Of a stretch of DNA of 64,000 nucleotides, positions 14,008 through 25,300 are shown piece by piece (within the stretch, counting starts at the first letter, position 1; every line of letters begins with the position of its first letter). This DNA comes from Phoebastria nigripes. Its lineage: Eukaryota > Chordata > Aves > Procellariiformes > Diomedeidae. The stretch is from positions 681,435 through 745,434 of the forward strand of contig JAYKAV010003143.1 of the NCBI GenBank assembly GCA_035582835.1, given 5' to 3'. Position numbers and translations under genes: made by a program. The notes under the pieces were generated by a model. The model saw only the letters and a program-made list of their open reading frames with translations, was not told the origin of the DNA and did no database searches.

Positions 14008-14200
14008 CTCTGCGTACCTGGCGGGCGATCGCCGCACTTCTGACCAGCGCTGGGGACTTTCAGGGCCCGGCCCCGCTCCTCCCGCCGCTGGGGGGCCGGG
14101 GCCCTGTCAGCGAGGGCCCAGCCCGGCCCCGACCCCCAGCTCTGACCCGCCTGACCTCCGCGCTCAGGCGGCCCCGGGCCAGCGGACTTCGCTGGGCTGC
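14008..14200 (-). other. Putative minus-strand non-coding first exon
   Basis: Two nested minus-strand donors, CGCCAG-GTACGC (exon end 14,018) and CAGAG-GTGAGG (exon end 14,008), close a GC-rich stretch that would begin near 14,200, downstream of the reverse-orientation GC boxes. No clear ATG precedes the donors, so it would be 5' UTR. The right-hand boundary (start site) is an estimate. Confidence 0.35.
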
Positions 14201-14264
14201 GGTGCAGCCTGGCCGGACGCACCCGGGCGTAAAGTTACCGACGCCCGTCAGCGCAGGGACNCAA

Positions 14265-14282
14265 CCGCCCTCCCGCCCCGCC
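14265..14282 (-). promoter_or_regulatory. Reverse-orientation GC boxes (Sp1-type)
   Basis: CCGCCC and CGCCCC motifs sit in tandem. They read as GGGCGG/GGGGCG on the minus strand, just upstream of the inferred leftward start. Confidence 0.5.
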
Positions 14283-14305
14283 GCTGCCCAGGCCCCGGGG
14301 CTGGG

Positions 14306-14339
14306 AGGGGGGCGGAGCCTCGCCGCTGAAAAGGGGCGG
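14306..14339 (+). promoter_or_regulatory. Forward GC boxes (Sp1-type)
   Basis: GGGGGGCGGAG near 14,307 and GGGGCGG at 14,333-14,339 lie immediately upstream of the inferred rightward start at about 14,345. Confidence 0.55.
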
Positions 14340-14344
14340 TGCGG

Positions 14345-14420
14345 CCGGCGCGTGCGGCGGTGGCGGCGCGCACGAGCGTGGCGGTTGCTGGCGGCGGCCG
14401 TTGAGGCGGGCGCGCGCGAG
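14345..14420 (+). other. Putative plus-strand non-coding first exon
   Basis: The stretch after the forward GC boxes contains no ATG and ends in GCGCGCGAG, followed by the donor GTGAGG at 14,421. Downstream sequence is strongly G-rich on the plus strand, as is usual at the start of a first intron. The 5' boundary is inferred from the GC boxes. The coding part would have to lie far to the right, for example at 28.6 kb. Confidence 0.45.
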
Positions 14421-14577
14421 GTGAGGGGCCGTTGGTCGGGCCGGGCGGCTCGTGTTCTGGCGGGAAGGGTTCCGGCGGGCGGGGGGAGCCTCTCTCCGAG
14501 GCGGCCGGCGCCGGGTTGCAGGTGGGTTGGCGGCCTGCCCGCTCCCCGGGGAGCGCCGGGACCCGTGGGCGGTTGGC

Positions 14578-14600
14578 GGGGCAGGGGCCTGGGCCCGGGG
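14578..14600 (+). promoter_or_regulatory. G-quadruplex motif at the start of the plus-strand first intron
   Basis: Four G tracts of 4, 4, 3 and 4 bases are separated by loops CA, CCT and CCC on the plus (non-template) strand, about 160 bases after the inferred donor. This fits the G4/R-loop-prone sequence often found just downstream of CpG-island promoters. Confidence 0.55.
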
Positions 14601-14959
14601 CGCTGCTCGGGTCCCGCCCGCCGTTGGTGCTTGCGGCTCGCGCGGCAGTTCTGTTCTCTGCCTGTAATTCACCCGGTTCAGCTGGTGTGAGGGGAGAGTT
14701 GTGTGGCTGCCCCGCGGGTCCCTGAGCGCAGCTCTTGGAAACAGTGGCTTGCACAGATGGGGTGCTGTGCGTTACCTGCCCCACAGCAAAGTCGCCGGCA
14801 CCGATCGGAGCACCGGTCCCTGGCACAACAGCGGCTTCTACTCAGACCAGGCTTCAAGGGAGGAGGCATCTTTCCAGGTCTGGGGTAGCAGGGATGCCTG
14901 GTGCCTCATCCTGGGGCTGGGGCAGGGTAGGAGTGGGAGATGTGTGCTGGGTGAGAAGC

Positions 14960-15727
14960 TGTGTTGCCAAGTTAAGGAGCTGCAGGAGTGCGTGAGCAAA
15001 CTGTGCAGCATCAGGGATGATAAAAAGAGCTTGATGGGGTCTTCACAGAGACCCTTCAGAGAAGAGAGCCTCAACCCCCGAACTGCACAGAAGGTGGGGC
15101 AGCTGGAGACTGAGATCTCGTGTGGGGTAAATGAGGGAGCCTGGAAGCATGTGACTTCTGGCAAGAGAAGACAGGCTCTTCTCCACCTGCAGATCTAACT
15201 GCAGAATGCTTATAATGCCCTGGTAGCAGACAAGGGCGGCTGAAGCTGTGTTAGCCACTTTTTAGACCACGTCTAGAATACCGTATCCAGTTTTGAGCAA
15301 TATGAGAAAGCCATTAATAAGTGGGAGCCCAGCAGAGGCCCACTGAGATGACCAGGCAGTGGAAGCACTTGCTTTGTGAGGAGAGACTGAGGCAACTACC
15401 TTCTTCAGCAGGGAAAAGAGACAGCTTTGGGGCAACCTTCTAGTACGTATGAGGAGATTATTAAGGAGATGGAGCTAGACTTTTTACAGTGGCATAAATT
15501 GAAATGAGAGGTTCAGACTGGGTATAAGGAACAACTTTTTCATCCTGAGGACAGTCAGGCAGCAGAACAGAATGCTCAGAGAGGCTGTGCGGTCTTCATC
15601 CTTTGGGGTTTTCAGGACTTGGCTGGATCAACCTGGTCTGATCTCAGAGCTGACCCTGCTTTGAACAGGAGGTTGGATTAGAGCCTTCCTGAGGTACCTT
15701 CCAACCTGAATTTTCCTATCATTCTTG
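14960..15727 (+). mobile_element. Degenerate CR1 LINE: ORF1 end fused to ORF2 end and 3' UTR
   Basis: The first part (about 14,960-15,245) translates to ELQECVSKLCSIRDDKK and, later, GAWKHVTSGKRRQALLHLQ. This resembles the coiled-coil and C-terminal part of CR1 ORF1 as I remember it. It passes directly into sequence like the ORF2 C-terminus (RPRLEY near 15,270) and then the CR1 3' UTR, ending CCTTCCAACCTGAATTTTCC and ATCATTCT. Almost all of ORF2 is missing between the two parts. It is heavily mutated and contains stops. It lies only about 250 bases past the CpG island, in the presumed first intron of the rightward transcript. Confidence 0.8.
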
Positions 15728-16053
15728 TGTCTCCTGTTGTTCTAATAGACTGCTACCTTTTCCTCGCCATCTCAAATTAAGAGGGAATAATAAATTAAAG
15801 AACAAATGGTTTACTTTGAAGAAAGGCAGTGACGAGAAGGGGGGATTGAATATGTCCCATTATTTGGTTTGGTTATTAATGGAATCTGCCATTTTTCTTT
15901 TGAATCTTTGTGATTGTATTAGAGAGCTGGGGAAAAAAGTAAAACAAAAATTTGAATAATTTGATTTTGTTCCTTAGCACACGTTCAAACAGCTTTTTAT
16001 ATGTGTCTTTTCCTAGATAGAATTTATACAAATTGGCTGATGTCCTTTGAATT

Positions 16054-16085
16054 CTTTTATGAATTAAAGCTTTTATGAATTAAAC
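16054..16085. repeat. 16-bp two-copy tandem duplication
   Basis: CTTTTATGAATTAAAG is followed at once by CTTTTATGAATTAAAC, identical except for the last base. Confidence 0.85.
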
Positions 16086-16458
16086 CAAAAGTAAATGGTA
16101 TCTCAGTTTATTTTGTGCTTTGTTTTGTGTGGTGGCAGATAGAGCAAGCCTATTTAGGATATGGTCAGTGTTCAGCACGCTTAACTTTTTTGTAGTCGTT
16201 TTGTTTTTTAAGATTCTCCCCTTACTCTTAGCTATCATTATTTCTGCTACTTTGGCAGAAAAATGAGATGATTCAGCCCCCCTTTTATTTAGTCAGACAC
16301 ATCTGGGTATGTAATTTTTTTGAAGAAGAAGAAAGAGAAAGTACCAAGAATTAAGTACAGATGACAGACGTTTATGCGGCTAAACCTTCAGTTTGGTTTA
16401 AATAACATAGCAAGGAGTAGGAAAGAATGTAACCTTTTAAGCTTTTCTTTGTTTACAG

Positions 16459-16591
16459 ATACGAAGAGAGAGAACAGTAAATAAGTCGGAGTTATAGTAT
16501 GCCTTTTAAAAAATCACATGATATATCACCACCATATGGAAGCCTGCACGGCCTTTCCCATAGGGATATGGCACTGAGAAGGGATTTATAA
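16459..16591 (+). other. Possible 5' UTR or alternative exon with a 30-codon frame
   Basis: A good acceptor (TTTTCTTTGTTTACAG) precedes a stretch with an in-frame stop and then an ATG at 16,499 with A at -3. The frame reads MPFKKSHDISPPYGSLHGL and stops at 16,589-16,591. I see no good donor before the stop. It could be an alternative terminal exon, an untranslated exon or a decoy. I do not recognise the peptide. Confidence 0.13.
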
Positions 16592-18746
16592 GCTGCTAGC
16601 TCATAATACAGTGATATTTATTTATGATGGGTTACCAACTTTTCCTGTAACTGTTCCTAAAATTCCCTTTGGAACAGCACCTATGGCTAGCCAAGGACGG
16701 CACCAGTCGTGCTGCTTGACAGTTATTCAGCATCTCAGTCCTTAAGAAGATACCCAGTTTGCTGAGCACAGGACTCCAGTTAGCACAGGAATAATTCAAA
16801 TCCTGCAAGGGGTCATAGTACTCCTGTGAAACAGTATTTGTTGTATATTTACTTTAATGGCTCATGGGAAACATGAACTGTAAACAAATTCTCTGTATTG
16901 TAAGCACTAGAAGAAAACAAGGTGAGGTGGGGCTGGATGAAGGCCTTGGCTGTTTCATAGCGAAGGGCATGTAATCTAATGGCAGGTGCTTGGAGTGTAC
17001 TTTTGTAGGGAAAATATGCTTTTTAGGTCTGCTGTAGCATTTGATTTAAGATTCAAAATGTCAGTGCCCACTGGCAGTGAGATAAAATATTTAGTGTCGC
17101 TGTATTTTGGGAACAACTAATTTTGACAAATTGATCACTGCTTATTTGCCAAGGAAGTTATTAGGACTCGGTTGAGGAGCCAAGAGCAAATCAATTCCTT
17201 TCATGACACAACGTCCAAATGATTTAGGTATTTTTACTTGTGTGTTAATGGTTAAGTCATGTCTTGGATTACAGGAAATGATGCTTTTGCTATCAAGCTT
17301 TCAAATTACAGTTCTATTTCTTAGCTAACAAAATTATCGCAGATAAAGAACATGTGATGGTTTAAAGAAGAACCAAGGACAAGAATCTGAACTGCAACAG
17401 CTGAAACTTGAAAGAAAAGCAAAGTTATAACAGTTTAAATAAGTTGTTTGTACAATGCACATATAGTAAATCAGTTCTGTAAAATAAATGATAATAAATA
17501 CTGTCCCAGTTTTCCTTGTGATATGGGCTTTATATGAGCTAGCGATGTGGGATGTTTTCTTTCACCAGACGTTATGTTACTGGATCCAAGTTTTCTGTTT
17601 TTAAGATGTGTCTCCTATATTGTTGTTTTTGGGTTTATTTACTTGACTCTTTGAGGCCTCATTCTGCAACATACTTAGCTTTCTGCCTGTGATTAGGCTG
17701 ATTTCTACAAAATATATGTTACTTGAAGCGTGCGTGTAAGTACTTACAGTAAGGTTCAAGTTTGAGTTTTGTTAAAGGGATTTATAAAAGGACAAAACCA
17801 TAAGGCAAGTACATTATAAACCTAAGTCTAAACTGCAGGTTCTCCTTTTTTTAGCCACTTCCTAAGGTTGTTAGTGCCTCATGCTGTAAACAAAACCTTG
17901 TTAGTGTGTAAGTTTTTGTGGCTCTAATGCTTTTATATGCTGTGTAGACTGCTACAGGAAAAATTTGATACAATCCTGGTTATTTATTAAGCAATTATTA
18001 TATATTAGTTACTTTTTATGCTTAAGCTAGAACAAGGCCAGCTTTAGAAATTATGAAATTGGTGGCTAAATTACATGCTTGGCCCAATTCTCCTTTGTTA
18101 TGCGAGTCTAGATTTGGAGTAAGTCTATTCAATCTACATAGGTTTAAGTGAATGTAAAATATACCTAGATGTGTAAGTCAGGAAGCCAGGTTTGCAGGAG
18201 GAGGTAATAGTTTGGGTGATAAAACTAGAAAAAGCAGACAAGTGTGAGAGGTCAGAGTCTTTTCATCTGCACCTGAAAACTTTTCTGGTTCTCTGAATTT
18301 GTCAAATGGTCTTGTAAAATACACATCTGTCTCTACAGAACATGATTCCTAGCTTTCTAATGAGAACCAATTTCAACCTTAAAATAAGGCTAAGTTTACA
18401 TTGGACTTCTTTTACAGCAGTGGTAGTTTCTGTGATGGTGAAAATGCTGCTTGAGCCAAGTTATGATCTCGTGGGTGTGGGAGCAATTCCCCTGGAGAAG
18501 TTTGTACCTGACTACGTTTGGCCTACCTTTTTGATAGGATATAGGATCTACCTTTTTGGTTTGCAGTTTAACTTTTTTTTTTTTTTTTTCCCCCCTAAGA
18601 GCTGCTGTTCTTACTGTTTTCCTTACCACACTTGTTCTACAGACAAATATAGATGGACAGATAACTAACATTCTTGGCTTTTAATTCTTTCTGCATTTTA
18701 AGTTTGGTCATGATGTACTGTCTAAGTGATGGTAATACTTGTAAGT

Positions 18747-18778
18747 GCTGGAGAAATATCTTGCTGGAGAAATATCTT
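18747..18778. repeat. 16-bp exact tandem duplication
   Basis: GCTGGAGAAATATCTT occurs twice head to tail, followed by a partial third copy (ACTGG). Confidence 0.9.
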
Positions 18779-21765
18779 ACTGGTAACTGTTGGAATTGGG
18801 AGAGGGAAACGGGGAGAGTTCCTTCTGAACTGCTTTAGAAAGAAAATGGAGATAAAGATCACTTTGTAAATGGGAGAGTAGCAGGGAAGAAGGACTTCGG
18901 CGCATAGCAAGAAAGAGCTATAAATGGTTGTTTGAGGTAGATGTGTATACAGATGAAATTGAAAAAAAAGTGTGTAATGTTTATTTTATATAGAGTAAGG
19001 CAAATTAATCAGCAACAAAATAAGCTAGATGACTGCCATTTTGTATACATACATTTCAAACCTGTAACTCTTGATGAAGCCCTTTTGGCTTTATGAATAA
19101 AACTTTGCAATGTGCTCAGTGGCATCAGGACAGAAGGCCAAATGTGATGGCAGTGCAGTGAATTGCTTTATATGGCAGAAAATAAAGCTCTAGCTGTAGA
19201 GGGCATTTTCAGAGAGCCACGCAAGAAGGAGCTACCTAGTTTGTGGTCTGATGAAGAAAGGATGATTATGTAGCTGTGTAGTGTTTGCTGAGCAAAACTT
19301 TTTGACCTAACTTAAGCAGCTGTGAAGGAAGTCATCATATTTCAGTGATCCAGAATGCTGATTCAGCTATCAAAGGTAATTCCTGGTAGCATTTCTGCTA
19401 TTGCTAATGAATACCTACTCAGGTAGAGGTACCTGTTCAAAGACTGCGTTTTATTGATGATTACAGCATGTGAGCATTCATGGAGCCAGATTAATTTTAG
19501 CTTTCTTCTCAGTAGGGTTGTGGGTTTCAGTCTCCATGGCCTGCTGGGCAGGCTGTGCAGCCCTTGGATGTGTGCACTGGAAATGGTGCAATGCAAATGA
19601 GCCTGTAAAACTGGTTTGGGGCTCAGATTAAACAATTTGGATGATTTTAATGTAGAGTCCAGTAACTAAAGAGTCTGAAGTCAATCACTTCAGCACCATT
19701 AAAATGCTGGTATATTTTCTGTGTGCTGCTGAAAGATGAGAAAATGTTCTTTGCAGGAGTAAGAGAGAAATCCTCTGGAAAAAGAAGGCATCCAATCAAT
19801 TTTGATTTCAAAGAAAAAACAAAAAAAACTTCGATTCGATTTTCCTTGTAACGCCCCCTCACCCCAAGCCTGTAACCTTGATTTTTTTTTTTTTTTTCCC
19901 TCCTCTTTTAAACAGATCTGATCTTCATTATACACAGTCTATAAACAATTTTAGCATTAGAACTTATTTCCTAGGCTCATTTTATGAAGGTATTCATTCA
20001 TCCTCTAAAATACGAAACAACTGTGTGCTGTATGATTCTAATAGAGATTGTGAGTGCTGATGGCTGGCAGCCATTTTTCCCTTGCCTATTGGTTTCTTTA
20101 AGGAGAAGCTTTCTATGGCGCTACAAACAGCTCGATTAGACATCAGCTTCTGACTGAACACCCTTGACCGCTGTGCATTCTTCAGATCATTGTCAAGAAA
20201 AGTCTGATATCTTGCCTTGGACTTGCTGTGATTTTTTTTTTTTTTTTTTTAAACTTTTTAACAGTGATGCCCTTGTTATCAGAGAGTGAGGAGGGGTGGT
20301 AAATAATACATAGCCTATAGATCTTGTGTGTGACTTACACTCACTCACTGCAGTCTGACCTCAGAACTTTGACTGGAGCCGCTTGGTGGAGCACTCGTTA
20401 GCGAGGCTAGGCCCAGGCTCTGGTGCCAGCTACTGAAACAGGGGAAAATCCTCATATATTCTGTGCACTGCTGCATTTCTGCAACTGCGATGGCACGGAG
20501 GAGTGATAAACAGGGCCTGGCAGGCATTCTCCTTCCTCGCATACAGTGCAGCAGGACATTAGTTCCACCCCTCAGCAGTGCTTGCAGGGAGCGTATTCTT
20601 AGCCAGATTTTAAATTTAATAAAGATGGAGTTGGGTGTTTTCTAGCTATCAGGTTACAGTGAGCAATTACAATGGTGAACTCCTTAGTTTGCAGAAAACA
20701 AAGAGTAAAAAGATGAGAGTATTAGATGGCTTCTAATACTTCATTTGTTCTTTAGACCTTTATGTTGATGATGCCCGTGAAAAAGAACCAAACAAACTGC
20801 AGTATCTTTTTCTTTTTTTAACCATGAAAGCTAACTGGTAGAGGCTGGGACTCTAATGTAAATTTAACAACAGAAGGGCTTCTGAGGTGGAAGATACTCT
20901 TGATATTTTGCAAATGAAACCCTCATGCTTCAAACTCTCTTGAACTGTAATGGCTACATCACTTTATTTTCTAGAGTTTTAGTAAAGTATCAGACTGTGA
21001 GTTGGGCAGGAACTTGGTGATTCTGAGATACTTATTGGTGTCTTAATCTAGAAGCCTTGAAGACACTGGAGGGAATGAAGGGGAGCCTCAGCCCCCACCA
21101 TTTTCTCATCTCCAGCTGGGACGGGGGTTTGCAGTATTGTTCTATTCTTCTAGGGTGGGAATGTAGTAAGACAAAATTTGGAAATCACTTATGTCTATTT
21201 GGAATGAGCCTATTTGTTTTTATTATCAGTTTAACTGTATTTTTCCAATGCTCTTGGGGAAATTTCATTCTTATGGTGTATGGGAATGGTTAGTCTCAAA
21301 CTCAGTCTAGACAGCCAAGAGTGCATGTTTTGTCATCCTTCCTGCCAGTCCGTGGTATTTATAATGCACTCATCCCCAGATGACATGAATAATACTTCCT
21401 TTCAGATTTTCAATCTGTCTTAGACCTGACCTATAGTGTTCTTGTTTTTATACAGTATTAGTAACCTCTGTTTAGGTAGGATAGGCAAATGTCTTGCATT
21501 AACGCATAGAGGTGTGTTTTTTTCCCTCTAATTTCTAATTCAGTTTACATGGTAGAGCTTAGCTGGGGGTTAGATGCTAAACTTGCTTGGGCTTATAAAG
21601 ACTTTTTGTTTTAACTTCACAACTGTACTTGTCATAAGAGGCTGTCAGTCAAGTCTATCTGTTTCGATTTCTCTGAAATGAGCCTTGTTTGAGTTTGGCA
21701 GTAGATTCAGTGAAGTTGAGTTGGAAATCCTGGATTTGTCTGTTTGGAAGGCTGTGGTTCTGTGA

Positions 21766-22386
21766 GATGGTGCGTTGGCTTTGCTTGAAATAGGGTTAAT
21801 TTTCTTCATAGTAGCTAGTATGGGGCTATGTTTTGGGTTTGTGCTGGAAACAGTGTTGATTACACAGGGATGTTTTCGTTCCTGCTGAGCAGTGCTTACA
21901 CAGAGCCAAGGCCTTTTCTGCTTCTCACCCCACCCCACCAGCGAGGAGGCTGGGGGTGCACAAGAAGTTGGGAGGGGACACAGCCGGGACAGCTGACCCC
22001 ANNNNNNNNNNNNNNNNNNNNNNNNNNNNNNNNNNNNNNNNNNNNNNNNNNNNNNNNNNNNNNNNNNNNNNNNNNNNNNNNNNNNNNNNNNNNNNNNNNN
22101 NNNNNNNNNNNNNNNNNNNNNNNNNNNNNNNNNNNNNNNNNNNNNNNNNNNNNNNNNNNNNNNNNNNNNNNNNNNNNNNNNCTGCCCATGGGAAGCAGTG
22201 AATGAATTCCTTGTTTTGCTTTGCTTGTGTGCGCAGCTTTTGCTTTACCCATTAAACTGTCTTTATCTCAACTCATGAGTTTTCTCACTTTTACCCTTCT
22301 GATTCTCTCCCCCATCCCACCAGGGGGAGTGAGCAAGCGGCTGGGTGGTGCTCAGTTGATGGCTGGGGTTAAACCATGACAGATAG
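21766..22386 (+). mobile_element. Solo LTR of avian ERVL type, with target-site duplication
   Basis: The LTR runs from TG at 21,771 to CA at 22,381. It carries features I associate with avian ERVL LTRs: AGTAGCTAGTATGGGGCTAT, ACAAGAAGTTGGGAGGGG, the polyadenylation signal ATTAAA at 22,251, then CTGTCTTTATCTCAAC and the end GGGGTTAAACCATGACA. The flanks GATGG (21,766-21,770) and GATAG (22,382-22,386) form a 5-bp duplication with one change, consistent with ERVL integration and some age. There is no internal gag-pol sequence on either side, so it is a solo LTR left by recombination. A 180-base gap of unknown sequence interrupts its middle (U3/R region). Confidence 0.88.
22002..22181. other. Assembly gap (180 N) inside the LTR
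   Basis: A run of 180 Ns in the part of the LTR expected to hold the promoter. The true length is unknown, and collapse between repeat copies is a likely cause. Confidence 0.98.
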
Positions 22387-25300
22387 TAAATCTGTTTTTA
22401 GGGCAGCCCTGTTTGTGTAGGTTTTCTTGTTTGTTTTTTGTTTTTAAAAGCCACGGTCACATGATAAAATGTATCAGTCTAGTAAAATTCAAACTTTTCC
22501 AACAATTTTGAAGGGCAAACTTTTATCTTGAAAGAATTTTTGCTGGATTAAGTATCTTCCAGCTACCCACAAGCAGCATAAAGAATGACCTGAATAATGT
22601 AAAGGGATTTCTGGATTAATATAAATATGATTGTGCACTCATGTACTACGTGGGTTGTTAGGTACATAGAACTGCTAGTAATAGACCTTGGATCACCTTC
22701 TAAGTCATCCATGCTGAAAGCAGAGAAATATCATACCAGGAAGGATGTGCATTAGAAGGACAAAGTGTGTTTTGCGTTGTGGTATTTTTCTCTCTGCTTT
22801 TACAGTTTTCAGGCTCGGCACATATCACCCAAGTAAAGCAGCTAAATCCAACCTGAACGTGTTATGGCCTGTTTCTTGGAGTTGTAGAAAGAATGCCAAA
22901 AGCTGGTTATGAAATGTCATATGAAGTGTGAAAAGTCACTAGAAAAAAATGAAACGTTAGTAGAATTCCAGACTTTGCCATTTGCAAGGAGAGCAGGAGA
23001 GGATGCTGCAGTGGTTGCCAAACCAATTGCTTGGTATATTTACCAGGGACAACTTAAGGTTGCTTTAGGCAAATCTGCTGTAGAGTATCACTACTGTCCT
23101 TCTTCATACAGCATGCTTCATGAGCTCTTACTGCTTTTCCTACAAAATGCATTTATGATTTTAGCCCATCTGCTACATACTTCTGTAAGTTATCTCTTTC
23201 ACATACATTTGGACTTTCTCATTTGGCTCTTAAACTTTTTCTTTCCTGTGTTCACTGGGCTGTGGTGAAGTAATGGCTTCTTTTTCCTAACCTGCGTTGG
23301 TGATGTATACTTCCAAAAATAACTTTGTTCCTGTTTTATTTTCTTTACTTTTTGAGGTTCCATGCTATGAAACCTTTGTCAGATANTTCCTGGATCTAGC
23401 TTCACAGGACCTGTTTGTGGCAAGGGGTTCTTCCTGCCATGTAATGAATGTAACCAGTAACTGAATATGCTTGGCCTTGCACCACAGCAGCTCTCTTCTC
23501 CTCTCAGCTTTATTTATCAGAACATGATGTTGATGGTGTGCGATCTAGTGCATTGTTTAAGTTTCATAGCTTCACTTCCAAAAGGCCTCAGGCTATAGAC
23601 TGCAGACTTCAGCGAACAGTTGATTACAGCACAGGAGAATGTCAGATAGATAGACATCCTAGAATGTGTTTCAAAGCATGTCTCTTGCTTCTGTGTGATC
23701 TTATAGTCTCTGTGAGTATGTAGATTGCTGGATTTTCTTGTGGAGCTTAAGCATCTTTGTCTCAAGAAATGCTACTTGTGCTTGTGGTAGTATTTCCCCC
23801 AGCTGCTAAGATGCCCGGTATGTTCACATTCAGGGAATAGCTCTGTGAACAAGTTATTGCCTGGTTAGCTGCAACATGAGCTATTCTGTACTGTGAGCTG
23901 CCTAAGAAGTACTGTGCCTCTCCTCCTTAGTAAGGCTTGCTCCTTCAAATGACTCTGCATTTTCTGTGGGGTAAAAACACGTGTATGATCAATTTCCACT
24001 GAGATGCCTATCTAGTAGCTTGTGTGTGTCTGTATCCCAAGTCTGTGAAAGTCGAACACGCTTTCAGTTGAATCGAGTTGCGTGAATTTTNGAAGCAGTC
24101 TTTAGAGTCACGATTAGATGCAGAAATGGGGTGGGTAGAATAATGTCTCAGAATTAAAACCTAATCCAGGTTTTTATGGGGGAATAAACAGTTGCCAGAC
24201 AGTTTATAGACAAGGCAATTGCTTTTAGTGAGTAGGACACACACGTCAATGTAAGTACAGATACTAACATGTGCTAGATTTACAGTGTTTAGTGACATCA
24301 TCAATATGTAATGTGAGTGATTAGTCATGGATTATGCAAATGTATGTAAGATATCTAATATAAAAGCCATATGGTTTTATTGTTTTAATTTTAAAGCCAA
24401 TAAGATTGTAGAACTTCCAAGGGTGATAAGGTTCAACTGGCTTTGAGTACCATTGGAAATGTGAACACTCTTTTAACTTGTGGAAAATACAATGCCTTGT
24501 GAAGTAAAAAGCCTAACTAGAGACAAACTAGGTAAAGACATTAAGTACCTCCAAAATTCTGAATGTGTTGACTAAACAGAAGCACAGCTCCTATGAATGC
24601 AGGCAGTGCCTTTGGTAAATTGCCAGCAAGTGTGAAGTTATTAATTTTCATTAGGACTTCTAGAATTCTCAGTATGGCTCTTTGGTTTTATTGCAGTTAT
24701 TTTTCTTTCTCTAAATGAGAGGTATTGCACCACTTTGAAGATAGTTGCATTGCAAAGTTGAACTGAAAAATCTTGATTTTGGTTGTGTTGTACTCTAATT
24801 GCCATTGCACAGCCTTTTTACCTTGGAGAAATTGCTTTGATTCAACAGAAGGCTGATTATAGTCCTAAAGCTTTGAATGCTGCCTATAGTAGTCGCATTT
24901 TGGTAGGGGAGGTCAGTGCAAATTCTACTGATGGTTGATATTTCTCCATTTTCAGCACAGCTTTTAAGTATAAAATAATGGTGGATGATGATGGATTTCC
25001 AGAATAGTTGTATAGCTTTCATTTGTTGTGCACATTTTCACTGAAATGTGGCAGGGACCAGGAATGAAAGGTCAGAATGCTGTGAAGGAGACTTCCCAGC
25101 TCCGGTTTCCTTCACTGGCTTTGGTTGGGTCAGCATTCTGTCTAAGCACCCATGAAATCTCATTTCTCTCCTGCATCAAGTTTTGTGAGAGCCTTTCCTG
25201 ACTTACAGGTCCCCTGCTTTCCCTTGGATTCTTTGTTTTGTGTTTGGGAATTTCTCACTTCCCAAACGTGAATGTCTGAGAGTAAACTTTCACCAAATTT

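Larger units (their letters stand above)
13900..14725. promoter_or_regulatory. CpG island, probable bidirectional promoter
   Basis: GC content and CpG density rise abruptly from the AT-rich surroundings and fall again after about 14,725. The left half is C-rich and the right half G-rich on the plus strand, the skew switch expected around divergent start sites. GC boxes occur in both orientations in the middle. Good splice donors point right (GAG then GTGAGG at 14,421) and left (CAG then GTACGC below 14,018; GAG then GTGAGG below 14,008). No TATA box is seen. Long open frames across the island come from its composition. The driven genes cannot be named. Confidence 0.85.
15728..21765. other. 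Long AT-rich intron-like stretch
   Basis: No gene is recognised. It contains short tandem duplications, several poly-T runs (18,573-18,589, 19,882-19,897 and 20,232-20,250) and one weak exon-like acceptor at 16,458. If the rightward promoter at 14.3 kb is real, this is most simply its first intron. Confidence 0.5.

Noticed and set aside
13860..14826. Open frames of 276, 192 and 145 codons across the CpG island
   Set aside because: Arg/Pro/Ala/Gly-rich frames open simultaneously on both strands, because stop codons are rare in GC-rich DNA. No domains are seen.
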